From Cyathus striatus (Eukaryota; Basidiomycota; Agaricomycetes; Agaricales; Nidulariaceae), in NCBI GenBank assembly GCA_025738555.1, contig JAOVFP010000010.1:4413501-4477500 (forward strand): 64,000 nucleotides of DNA, read 5' to 3'. The notes below the pieces were generated by a model that saw only the letters and a list, made by a program, of their open reading frames with translations, was not told where the DNA came from and searched no databases. Below are positions 22,729-33,900 of this stretch, piece after piece; position 1 is the first letter of the stretch; each line of letters starts with the position of its first letter. Made by a program: the position numbers and the translations under genes.

Positions 22729-24468
22729 ATGGCTACCAAGTCCAAACCGAGAGCCATCAAGCCAAGATCACACCGCAACCTCCCCCGCGGCGCACGACAC
22801 CCCGCCTCTCTTCTCCCATTCACCGCCCACAGCCCTGCCCTTCTGGCTCTTGTTGACACTCCCGTACACATGGAAATGGTTCTCCATGTCGCCAAGCAGG
22901 CCGTCCGCGCCATCCGCGTCGAGGGCGAGGAAGAGGGTGACTCTATCAGCTCTACTTCCCCTGCACGCATGGACGTCGATCCTGGACTCCCCACGCCTCC
23001 CACCACACCACTCAAGACATCCCTCAATGGGCAACAAGATGCTACACAACCACCACCGGTCGTTGAAGAGAAACCTGAGACAACAACACCAACTGAACCC
23101 ACCGCCAAGGTCGTGCCTTTGGAAAAGTTCATCGCGCACGTTGTTCGTTCTTCCAATGTAGACGTGCCTATTCTGCTCACTACTCTCATCTACCTCGAGA
23201 GGCTACGCGTCAGATTGCCTCCCATGGCCAAAGGTGACGTCATCTCCCTGTTTATCATACTAGCCACTTAATATTTATTTCTAGGTATGTCATGCACACG
23301 ACACAGGGTCTTCCTCGCCACCCTTATTGTAGCCGCGAAGTACCTCAACGATGTCTCCCCAAAAAACAAGCACTGGGCACTGCACGCCGGTAACCTCTTT
23401 CCCTTACGTGAAGTCAACCTCATGGAGCGCCAACTCCTTTATCTGCTCGAATTTGACCTCAAGTTCAACGAGTCTGACGCTCTGAGAGAATGGAAACCTT
23501 TCGTACTTAAGATGGAGATGATTCTCAATGCTGCGTCTGTCGGTGTCCCCCTCACACCTCCATATGACGATACCACTACTCCCTTGAAATCGAACTCGCT
23601 ACCAACTCCTACCTCAACGAAGACCTCTGCTCTGCGGTCAACGGCCTCCGTGACCTCTATGTCGTCCATGGCGTCCATGGCGTTACCCTCAGACCTCTCT
23701 CAAAAAAAATCCTTCAACTTACGGCCCATCCCAGAGCAGGCCTATAAGCGAGCTCATCCTCTGCCCCATCCTTCCTTTTCAGTTTCCACCACGTCGCTTC
23801 CTTGCGTTCCACAAGGGAGCAACGGAAATATATCCGCTTCGTCCTCAGGTAGTGCTTTGTCCGTCCCGCCCTCGAAAGCAAGTATTTCTAGTAGCGTTAC
23901 CATGCCCGTGCTGTACCACTCCCCTTCAACTACGTCTTTGACTACGCAGCCTCAGGCGCAGTCACGGTCTCAGTCTCCTGCGAAAGTGGCAGCAGATACA
24001 CATAAACGACGTGGGAGTGGAAGCTTCCTTGCCCGTATGTGGTCGAAAGGGTTTAGAGGAACGCATACCACACGTGCAAAAGAAAACTTACCTCCCAAGA
24101 CGGTGCCTGAGAGATCGGGTGGTGGTCCACTGAGATGTGGGTCGTGCGACTCGGTGTGTAGAGAGCGTTCGACGGTGTATGCGCCTGCGCCTATGAGACC
24201 TACGTGCTCGCCGTGCGCAGAGTCTGGGAGGAGCCAGAGTTCATCAAGCTTGGCTGAAATGAGGAGGGGTGGTGGTGCACTTTCGACGTCTACGTCTGGA
24301 GAAGTGAGCATGGCGCCGACACCTCTTAAGGGGTACTATGGGAGCCAGAGTTCATCAAGCTTAGTCGAGATGAGGAAGAGGGGTAAATGGGCACCCTCGA
24401 GCTCTGGTTCTGGCGAAGTGAGCATGGCACCGACGCCACTCAAGGGGACTCACGTCCAATCTGTTTGA
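22729..24468 (+). CDS. Pcl/Pho80-type cyclin
   Basis: A regulatory partner of a Pho85/CDK5-like kinase. The start at 22729 has a strong context (CACCATGGC). Two exons, 22729-23233 and 23285-24468, give 562 residues. The cyclin box (residues about 125-240) has FIAHVVRSSNVDVPILLTTL, IYLERLRVRLPP, RHRVFLATLIVAAKYLNDVS and LREVNLMERQLLYLLEFDLK, typical of the Pcl1/2/9 group. The long C-terminal tail is Ser/Thr/Pro-rich with many S/TP sites. It ends with a 37-residue tandem duplication (24231-24341 and 24342 on) carrying SQSSSSLxEMR and GEVSMAPTPLKG. Confidence 0.92.
24231..24450 (+). repeat. 111-bp coding tandem repeat in the cyclin tail
   Basis: Two units of 37 codons, starting at 24231 and 24342, share GAGCCAGAGTTCATCAAGCT at their starts and GAAGTGAGCATGGC near their ends. 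The second copy has diverged modestly, so the duplication is not brand new. Confidence 0.9.
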
Positions 24469-25562
24469 GATTTGGGATCTTGTTACACCACCCGCCCCGC
24501 CCGCGAGGATAGGCGCATATATCTTTCCGACCTGTCTTTTGTGAAGCCGCTCCTTTTAAGCGTTTCCTTCTGTTTAAGATTACAAGACCCGCCCATCAAG
24601 ACCGCACGATTTGTCAAGTACCTTCGTTCACGATTTGTTCCGTTTACCTTTCCAGTTTCCTGTTCCAATGCCGATGCTACCTGCCTGCCGCCATTGCGCT
24701 TGTTTTTCCACCTTCTAGTGCGGCAGTACGATCCAAATCACGAACGGGCATATATCATCCATGAATATCTCATCTGCACCGAGCATTTCCCTCCGCATGC
24801 CCGCATCCATCCATCCATCCACCGCGCATTGAATGCAATACGATCTTCACATCACATCCTATACTACCATCATCCCTTTCGTTCTGTACTCTTCTTTTTT
24901 TTGTTTTCCTGTCTTATCTCTTTTCGGTCCACACCCTATCACCGACCATCATTGTAACAGATTGGTAACAGATCCCCCATACTATTCTGCCTCTACGATC
25001 GTTTATGTTCTTTTTCACTCCTTGCTTTCAGACTGTTTTACCTTTTGCATTGATTCATGTTAGATCTGTTGTACTATATTGTATTTTTAGAGTTTTACAT
25101 CTTACTATTATTGTTTACTATTAATGCTATACATACTTAGTGTTAAGCGCTAAGCTCCTTGGAATCCTGGACCAACAATCGTAAATAAGTATATGTTACG
25201 TAATCTATGGATGATCATAAGTAAGTTTAATTGAGTTTAAGTAGCTGGCATCTCCCACCAACTTCTACTCAACCCACACTGTTCTTTAAATATCTACGCA
25301 CAGAGCGCTGCCGCCATGACAATATCATACATTCCATCTCATCAGAGATCATATTAATTGATCTATAGAACAAGCCACTGTACTGGTATAAGTGCCCACA
25401 ATGCAGCCTATCTTAGGATGGATTCCTTTGTACATTTTCCATCCCCGTTCTTCTTCCCTCTTTCCCACTTCTTCGACATTCGTACCATCTGGTCTGGTCG
25501 CAGTCAAAACAAGAGCAGGAACTCTAACATTCACTTTCTACTTTGACAGATGTCAAGTCAAC
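24469..25562. other. Intergenic region
   Basis: About 1.1 kb between the cyclin and the first seven-helix gene. It is CT-rich just after the cyclin (probable 3' UTR), then AT-rich. No gene, RNA or repeat is recognised. Confidence 0.5.
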
Positions 25563-27034
25563 ATGCTGCCAGCACCCGTGCGTCCTGGTGTATGATAGTG
25601 GATCTCCAGCTAATGCCCACCAGCAGAGTCTCCGCCATACATAATAGCCTTCTTGACTCTTCAAATTTTTGGATTTATTGGGATGGTGCTTATTCTGATA
25701 TCGTCCTTGATGCTCCATAAGAAGAAGAGATATGCAATATGGGTTAGCTTCTGCATGGCATGGATTATTTTTACGGCGGGATATTGTCTACTTTTGGTCA
25801 CTGGACAGCAATTCAAGTCCTCGCCAAACTCTGGACTGTGTATCACACAAAGCGCCTTTGCTTATGCAGCGCCTCCGTTGTGCGCTAGTTGGATCTTTTG
25901 TTGCAAAAATTGAACTGATGGCGTAGTTTAGGGGATCAAGTGCTACATTTTCTTTCGTGCTTTATGTCAGCACTACTTGCTTATGATACGGGATAGTTGA
26001 CTGACGTATGTGACTCTAGTTATTGCTACAGGTTCTAGCTATCGTTCGTCAAAGACCTATTTTCAAAACAAGAAATATGGAATATATTGTTACTGGAGCT
26101 GTATGTACTACCCCCCTTAAATATTCGACAGTATTTCCTGATGACTACCAGCTCGTTGCCACTCCTTGGATTATTTATCTTACTTTGTTTGCAGTGTTCC
26201 TAGCTGTAAGCAATTTGATACTATCATACATTAATCTCTTATTTTTCTAGTTTGGAATACGGCATCCAGATCTCGTCGGAAAGACAAGTGCTGACCCTTT
26301 CTGCTTACTTTCCAGTGGAGATCCCTTGTAAGTTTCTGTTTATGTTGGTAAAAAACACCAACGCCAACCCATTTGGTAAAAACCAGGACAAAGAACATAA
26401 GGAATGCCACGCCAATAACGACAGCAGTCACAGCGACTCCGATCATTATTGCTGAAGGTGAGCGGAGGATATGGTGAATGCATGTACGGTCTCGGTCATA
26501 ATGACTCTTATACAGTAATAATCGCTATTGATATATGTCGAAAGAGACAAAGTGTCAAAATTATAGCACAGATACCCATTGGAATGATTGTCCGAGTTGC
26601 TTGCTTCACTGTGGCAACTTTTGGAGTTATCATGTACGTTTCACTGTGATCTTCCCAGCGATACTTCCCTTAATTGTATCATCCATCATTCAGATTCTCT
26701 TTGATTTATACTTTCAATGATCAGAGCGACAAACAATTATATATCATTCTCTCAATCAGTAAGTATAATATTACACATGTGAATAATACCCAGACAAATT
26801 TTACTGTTAATAGCCCCAGCACTGGGTGTTTTGGCATTTGGAATTCCAAAAGTAATTTTTTCGAATTGTAGTATCGCACTTGCTAATAATATGATTTAGA
26901 ACATATTTTGGTTTAGACCATTTGCCGAAGGAGGGTGGTGGCAGCGCCAATCGAAGACGTTGTCGTATTTGCCAACGGTATCAAATTCAGAAAGCAATGT
27001 CTACCTTCATACTATCAACTTATCTGACCCATGA
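25563..27034 (+). CDS. Seven-helix receptor-like membrane protein, copy A
   Basis: Eleven exons fit in phase: 25563-25587, 25627-25879, 25932-25965, 26032-26100, 26152-26205, 26251-26327, 26387-26457, 26516-26633, 26694-26758, 26814-26851 and 26900-27034. They give 312 residues. Seven hydrophobic helices are visible, for example FLTLQIFGFIGMVLILISSL, WVSFCMAWIIFTAGYCLLLV, CITQSAFAYAAPPL, WIIYLTLFAVFLAFGIRHPD, TAVTATPIIIAEVIIAIDIC and IVRVACFTVATFGVIIFSLI. A basic ICRKRQ step lies between helices 5 and 6. The family is an uncharacterised receptor-like group in mushroom-forming fungi and is not recognisably the Ste3 pheromone receptor. The first exon is the weakest part, because it needs a 39-nt intron. 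It is a tandem paralogue of copy B. Confidence 0.75.
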
Positions 27035-27828
27035 TATCGTCTGCCTCGAGGGCAACGATAATCAAATTGAATAGTTGTACATACTGCAGTGACTTCTGTT
27101 TTCATTTTTTGGCCACATTGCAGCACCGGCGTATGTTGTGCAAACACAGGTTCACGGCATCATATCTATGAAAGGGAACTACGTGCACGCACACATGTTA
27201 CCTTTCTATGAATGCTATGCTTCCAAGTACATCTGTTTGATATGTCCGGGCCCTTGATGATAGATTTCCCGTAGTAGTCAGTGACAGGTGATTGAAATAG
27301 TGAATGCCTTTGGGAACACGGACTCTCGAAAACAGCAGCACCATGACTATTTGCATCTAGGAATTACTGAACTAATTATCCATTCACTTTCATTCCATTC
27401 CCGACGTTAGATATTATGCACGCCAGAAAGCTCAGGGTTGAGCCGCTTAGCTGCTATATTTAACTCACAATGTTGCCTCACGCGGGGGAGAGTTAACCTA
27501 TAAATAGATTGATAATCCTGTTCACCATAAATTAAGTTCGATTCTTGACACATCTCGGTGGATGATCATGATCAAGACGGATATCAGGAGGGAGACAGCC
27601 TTTTGAGGACTCATGATCCATAAGAAGGCTTTTTTAGTTGACACCTCATATGCATCTTCGTGAAAGTTCCCAGCTGTACCTGCTTGGGATGGATTACTAG
27701 ACTGCATCCTTCCCATTACTACCACCACGAAGTACCCTCTTGTCGGAAAGCTAGACTTCCGTATCTGCTAGCTATTAGGTTTTCTCCGACTTATTAAAGC
27801 AATACAAGACAGAGTGGTATAAAGCAAG
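27035..27828. other. Intergenic region
   Basis: About 790 bp between the two tandem seven-helix genes. No coding signal is visible beyond short random frames. The promoter of copy B should lie at its right end. Confidence 0.5.
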
Positions 27829-29392
27829 ATGTCATGTTAGTAATTCATCTACCTATTAGCTTACTTGCTTAATTTACGTAGGTCCCACTGGCTGGAGAAA
27901 ATCCATAGCTGATAAACCTACTATTTACGCATTCCTTACGCTACAGCTGCTGGGAGGCTTTGGAATGCTTATTATTTTGCTAACTGCGATTATCAATTCT
28001 AAAGTGAAGCGACGTTCCACTTGGTATAGCTTCTGCTTATCCTGGATAATATCATCGATATCCTATGGCATCCTATTGCTTGCCGGTCAACAATTCAACT
28101 GCAATCCAGAACATATTTTATGTCTAACTCAAACTGCACTAATATATGCAGCACCAGCTTTGTATGAAAGTTTACAAGTCTTTCGATCTTCATATTAACC
28201 GCTAGTTTGTGTGGTAGGACTACTGCAACTACTTTATCCCTCGCCGTGCACGTAAGTAAAACATCCTATAATCACGCTCGTAATCCTGAAACTCTAGAAA
28301 TTTTGAAAATTTCAGATGTTACTAAACTTTGAATTTATCACGTCCGATACACCGTTCGATACGAATTACATTACCCTTGCATTGGTTAGTCCACGAAATT
28401 CAATGGGAAACCAGAGGGAGCTTACGTGTTGTACAACAGCTTTTGATTCTTCCATATTGTATATGGTCTGTGTTGTTAATTGGAGTTTTATTCGTATGTC
28501 CGAGCTAGGTTAATACCAGAGAACGTTTTTAATGGAATTGTTGGATAGTACGGAATCGAAAACCCCAAGACCGTTCAGAGACTGGCATCGGGGCCGTACT
28601 GCAGTTCTGCCACATCTACATGGTAATCACCAGATCAGCTATACCCTTGCAGTATTCTCACCACGAGTTGTTTTTAAAAGGTCACATATCACGTTTGTGG
28701 TGGTAGGAATTCTCTCCGTCACTCTCATAACCATTCAAGGTGAATTTTATATCCTAATGTACACATTATTTATTGAGTTATTTTACGTAAAAGTATTACT
28801 GATAGTCAGGACCTACAAAAGTCGGCGAGTACTTCGCAATGCTTGTGGTCATTCCTTCGCGACGTTGCTTCGCATTATGGTATTTATCGTGCTTGGATCA
28901 CTAATGCTCAGGTATATCGTTGTATGTATATAAACGTTCGAAGTTCTCTTACCAGTATATGTAGTGCCGCTGCTGGGTTCACATTCGCACAGAACAACAA
29001 ACGAGAACCGTTTGATATCATTCTCTCGCTGTGTAAGTTTTATTAGATACTCTACTAAAGAAGATATGTCAGCTAAACACGTACATATTTTTAGTTCCTG
29101 TTCTGGCAGCACTGGTGTTCGGAAGCCAAACGGTAAAGTTGTTCCATAATTTATGAACTAAAAAGAGATGCTTAGTTTATTGTGGTAGGATATCCTGAAG
29201 TCTTGGAAATTCTGGAATCCAGCATCGAAGGAGTCCTCGAGACGATATTCGATGAAGCCATATTCTTCTGTCCCACTGGTGGATAGTTATGGGCGGGAAT
29301 GCTGGGAGTTCTCGCATCGAAACGGTCAGTACAGCATAAGCGAGAACGAGCCATTCTTTCAGTCGGCGCATCTTCGTGTCCAGTCTACATAA
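27829..29392 (+). CDS. Seven-helix receptor-like membrane protein, copy B
   Basis: Eleven exons in phase: 27829-27835, 27882-28161, 28218-28251, 28316-28384, 28440-28493, 28549-28622, 28681-28739, 28794-28911, 28965-29032, 29095-29132 and 29189-29392. They give 334 residues. Exons 3, 4, 5, 8 and 10 have exactly the lengths found in copy A (34, 69, 54, 118 and 38 nt). Helices include AFLTLQLLGGFGMLIILLTA, WYSFCLSWIISSISYGILLL, CLTQTALIYAAPALTTATTL, HITFVVVGILSVTLITIQ and FATLLRIMVFIVLGSLML. YGIENPKTVQRLASGPYC follows helix 4, matching FGIRHPDLVGKTSADPFC in A. The cytoplasmic tail after FGSQT is Ser/Tyr-rich. A chemosensory role is only inferred. Confidence 0.8.
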
Positions 29393-29465
29393 TTTTAAAC
29401 GAGAATAGATGGACATCGTACTTGTAAATCGTGAGCGTATATAATGTAGGGCAACACTTCATCTA

Positions 29466-30816
29466 TCACCGCCGATATCGACGTTCCCGCAAATTTCTTA
29501 TACCCCCAAGAAGAAGCTTCAGATTTCTCAGCGTAATCGAGACTCTCCAATATACGCTCCAAAAGACCAGGAGAGACCCCACGACAGCAAGCGCCAAAAG
29601 GACCAGAGGGAACGCAATGCTAGCAAAGATAAAAAATGAAAGCACGATTATCGATACGATGAACAAGATTGTAGCAACAAATTGCAGTTGTTCGCATAAG
29701 CTGAGGTAAAGGTGAAAGTATGCTAGATCATAGATGGGCTCCTCGCCAGCCTGATGTTGACATGTGAGTGCGGCACCCCTTCCAGCGACAATGATGGTTC
29801 CCAGATGAACAGCCATCGCAAGAAAAGAAAGCAGCATGCCAAAGCTAAACGTAATACGGTGTTCTGGACCAATGATATCATATGCCAGAGAAAGAAAAGC
29901 TATGATGAGGGCCGCTGTGAACGTGGACTGATGCAAACACAGTTCAAGCATCACTAGTTGAAAAAAGTCGCTCAACACCCACAATGATGACAAGCATATT
30001 AAATTGATCCGACAACGCTCTATACTGCTTCTCGCCGATAACATGGGACCGAATGTCTGCGATTAAACATCTGACATTCGTTAATGTTATGAGCGCTCTC
30101 AAAAATAAATTACCTTGAACCATGGTTTCTTGATTACCGTTCTCCGACAATTTCTTTTGAAGGTTACGGAGGTTTGCTATATGGGCTTCCAAGAACCTTG
30201 CTAACAATGCGTTATGTGCATCAAGCTTCTCCAGCAATGGAGACCGCTGAAAATCTCGGATTCCGCTACCCGACTGCACATTCGGAGGATAGTCGCATAA
30301 CGCTTCGGCAGAAAGAAGGTCGTTACGAGATAAATTGGCTGAGCTATCGCTTAGTAATATTCCAGTCAGTAGATTTCAAACAATAACCCTTCATATGTGC
30401 GTACCATTCAACATCTGTTAAGTATGTGGCTTTCAACACGTCTGTAACGTGTTTATATTTTACTACTCACTTGCACTTGATAAACCTTTTCGCATAGAAT
30501 TTAATCGGGAAATATGGTGAGACAAGAATTGTTGTAATTCATTCTGTAGATCTTGGAGGGAATCTGTAATTATATTTCAGAATTTAGAGAGGACAAAAGC
30601 AGGTAGTAGGCACTTACCGTTACTTTGCGGGATTTCTTGAGATTCGGAGCTTAATCTTGCGACCTCTTGAATATTGCTTTCCTTGCTCCCATAAATTGCA
30701 GATTCAGCCTCTACAACCGAAGACATTTCACTGGCTGAAAAAGTAATGCAAGCGAAAGTATCTTCCAGTGAGAGGAACGGAAGGATCGGAGTGACTGGCC
30801 ACTTAAAATGTTCCAT
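29466..30816 (-). CDS. Orphan membrane protein with helical N-terminus and four hydrophobic segments
   Basis: Not recognised as a named family. The in-frame ATG at 30816 (MEHFKWPVTPILPFLSLED) or 30726 (MSSVVEAES) may be the start; an upstream exon is possible. Exons join in phase across short introns at about 30,560-30,615, 30,420-30,470, 30,345-30,400, 30,070-30,115 and 29,930-29,985. The N-terminal half is helical and charged (LEKLDAHNALLARFLEAHIA, LRNLQKKLSENGNQ). The C-terminal half has four hydrophobic helices (FTAALIIAFLSLAYDIIG, FSFGMLLSFLAMAVHLGTII, VATILFIVSIIVLSFFIFAS, VLLALAVVGSLLVFWSVYW). It ends in a basic tail (RNLRERRYRR), probably cytosolic. It is tail-to-tail with seven-helix copy B, 73 bp apart. 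Confidence 0.65.
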
Positions 30817-30995
30817 ACACGTTGGTGCTGGCTTAGTCCTAAAGTCTTCAGCCAAAAAAGACGTCAACGGGTGTCATACAGATGCTTGCCTCATGTACAT
30901 GCAGCGTCTCGTAACAGGCGCAAAATTAAGTGATCATTAATAAATCTTAATATAACCTTACACATGCTGGAGGAATGCTTTTAATGGAAAATAGG

Positions 30996-33900
30996 TTACA
31001 CGTTTTCTGCAGTAGGTTGTGAGACCTCAGAAGAACGGCCACTTCTTGATGTCGAGCCCAAGGATTGTGTAAGAGACTTGCGTGGTTCCAGTCTAAATCT
31101 CTGCTTTGCCTTGGCTTGGTGTTTCTTCAGCTTTAATCGACACTTTTCACAGATAGTGCCCGTCGATGGTATACGAGTACACCCCTTGTCCGCACACTTC
31201 AACTGGCATCTTGTAAGCAATGACGCTAAAAAGTAGTTACCGATACTTACAGATCCAGAGTCAGTATTTGAGGATTGGATACCGTTAGTCAGGATTACGT
31301 TCTCAGCAAGATTGCTTGTAGTCCCTGCTACTGAAGGGATTCGCGATGTTGAGTTTGCTACTACATCAACTGTGGTCTTGGAGACTGGCGATGAAGGCGT
31401 TGTAGATGCTCCTAGAGCCTGCGGTGTGATATGTGCATGATCATTTCCCTTTCGCAAGTTTTCGGCTGCAGCTGTCTACATAAAAAAAAATATTGGTTTC
31501 AACAGCAAAAATAGTGTGATTCATACCGTGGCAGCCTCATGTGTTGAGTGGAAAATAACATCGGATTTAGAACTGGCTGCAAAGGGCGGGCTAACAGTAG
31601 TTGTGGAGGTGGGTACAATAGAAGGTGATGGCGAAAATGTCGGATAACCACTAGCAAACGTTGATGGAGGTAGCGTGGCATGGTAAGAAGCTGTAGGTAC
31701 TGAATATGAACCAGGAGGAGGGGATAAGCCAGCGAAGGAGGATAGAGACCTGGAGGAGGCGGTGAATATGCTCCCAGGTGAGGAGGAGGATATCCTGGTT
31801 GTCCATAAAGAGTGGGATATCGATTGATTTGACCAAGATTGTACATATATGCAGGAGATGGGAGTACAGGTCCACACCCGTAAGGATAGGGATAAGGAGG
31901 GTAGGGAGAAGAGGATGATGTTTCACCTGACGGGGGTGGGGGCGGCGGCATTCCGTATGAAGGCATCCCATAAGGCGGGATGTAGTATGTGTACGGGTAA
32001 TTCATCGGAGGATAACGATAGGGTGAACTATACAGGTCTGACCTCGCTGGAGGTGATTGACCATAGTCAAACTTGTCTTTGCCTTTGTCGGTATTTGCCT
32101 TCTCTTTTCGCGACTCGTCTCGCGCTACGCTCTGGGTGGCCATTGCCTCAGAAATGGCTGGGGTAATGTTTACAAATGACGAAGGTTCTATTATTAAAGG
32201 AGGTGATTTAACTGGTGAATATATCACAGATGATCCTTGAGCTTGAAGGATAGTCGGTTTCCACCTAAGATGATAACTAGCATTCTCAAGAGCTGCTGCA
32301 GTCGACCCAGGTGCAAACGTCCCAGCGATATCTTTTTTCGATGACAGGAAATTCTCCGTTCCTAATCGTTGTTTCTTTGCCGGCGGGTGATATACGAACG
32401 GAGTGGGGATTGGTAAAGTAGGTGTCGGAATAGATGGTGTAGAAGATTCGTTGGCAGGAGACGAGCTTGTTCCGGATGTTGTTCCGGATGGGATGCCAGC
32501 CTGTTCAGCGAACCATCAGACTGATATCACGGCAAATGTAATTACAGTACAAACCCGAGTCCCACTGGGCTGTAATAGCGAGCTGAATGCATCAACAGAT
32601 ATATGAGGATTCTTGGCTAGAATTCTTCCAATTGCTGAAGTCGTCGTCTTAGGCTGATAAGCGCGGAACGTATCGGTGTTGCTGAGAGTGATGAGATTTT
32701 TGGTGGCGGTGGTAGCCGTTGAGCCAGGAAGGGATATCGGGTTTCCAGTTGAGGGTGTCGCTGAGACGGGATCCCTACGCTCATCTAACGCTCCAGGTCG
32801 GGGACCATTATTTATGCTATCAGCGAGCTTTGCATTTTCAGTGTCCATATCGACGTCGGTATCACCTTCTGGATCAAGCTGATTCTTTTCTTCATCGCTC
32901 ACACCTGCCGCATTATCCTGAGCGATCTGAGACTCATCTCCAGATACATGGTGTGTAGACTGATTACGTGGTGCTGCAGCCAACTCCTGTGGCGCCCACC
33001 TCTCTGCCAGTCTTTGTTCGGTTCTACGTTTCCGCTGCGTCGCCCGGCAAAGTTCACAAGTTCTCCATCGTAGGCTAGGTAAGAGAAGATTTTGGCACTC
33101 CGCCGTAGAACATACAGTTCGCGCTTTCTGAGAGCATTATAGGGCTCAGTATATTCAAGGGAAACCGATCAAAAAAAGAGACAGAAACCTTTGTGTCAGG
33201 ACTGCTTTCTCCTTCGCTACCATCAATGCCGTCAGTCTTCCGCCCTAGCTTCTTACGTTCGTCATTTCCATCCTTCCCGCTCTCCGCTTTCTTTTGTTTC
33301 TCCTCAAATCCGGCAGGAATTGGCATTACCTCCACACCTTCGCTGGGTCCGTCGGCTTTCTCGATCTTCTCGCGAACACGCTTCAGTTTCGAGTGGTACC
33401 GGTTCTGTAGACGGTGCTGTTCGCAGCGTTTGTAGCGGTAGAAACCAGGGAGCACCTTGTGGCAATGCGACACTGTACACATGCGTTCGGGAAGAGGAAG
33501 TTCTGAGCCTGCGAAGGTTAAGCCAAATGCCACACGGTGAATGAGGAAGACTCGGATCTCACCCAACAATAAAGGACTATTCAATTGAGGATATGGAGAG
33601 TGTGAGAGAGGGGAATTAATCGAGCTGGGAAGGTAGATTGCTTCTCCGGAGGCGCCGGCGTTAATGACCTGCTTCCCAGATGGATCGGCAAGGTAGAGTG
33701 CCTGTCCTGCCATATCCGTCACAGAACTTGGTCCTGCATTAGATCGTAGCGCGCTGATGCTAGTTGGTGCGGGACTACCGTCTGCGGAAATGCTCATATT
33801 CCCATTACTACTCAGCTGTCCGGTATTCGAGGTTGAAGAAATAGAAACACTAATTGAGTCAGGTGCTGGTGGTGGCTGTTCGGCGATAGATTGTTCCCAT

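Noticed and set aside
26231..26446. Minus-strand hydrophobic frame inside seven-helix copy A, suggesting an inverted TM5 exon
   Set aside because: A plus-strand exon at 26387-26457 fits both neighbouring splice phases and supplies a suitable helix, and the overall length comes out in whole codons. The minus frame is a chance mirror.
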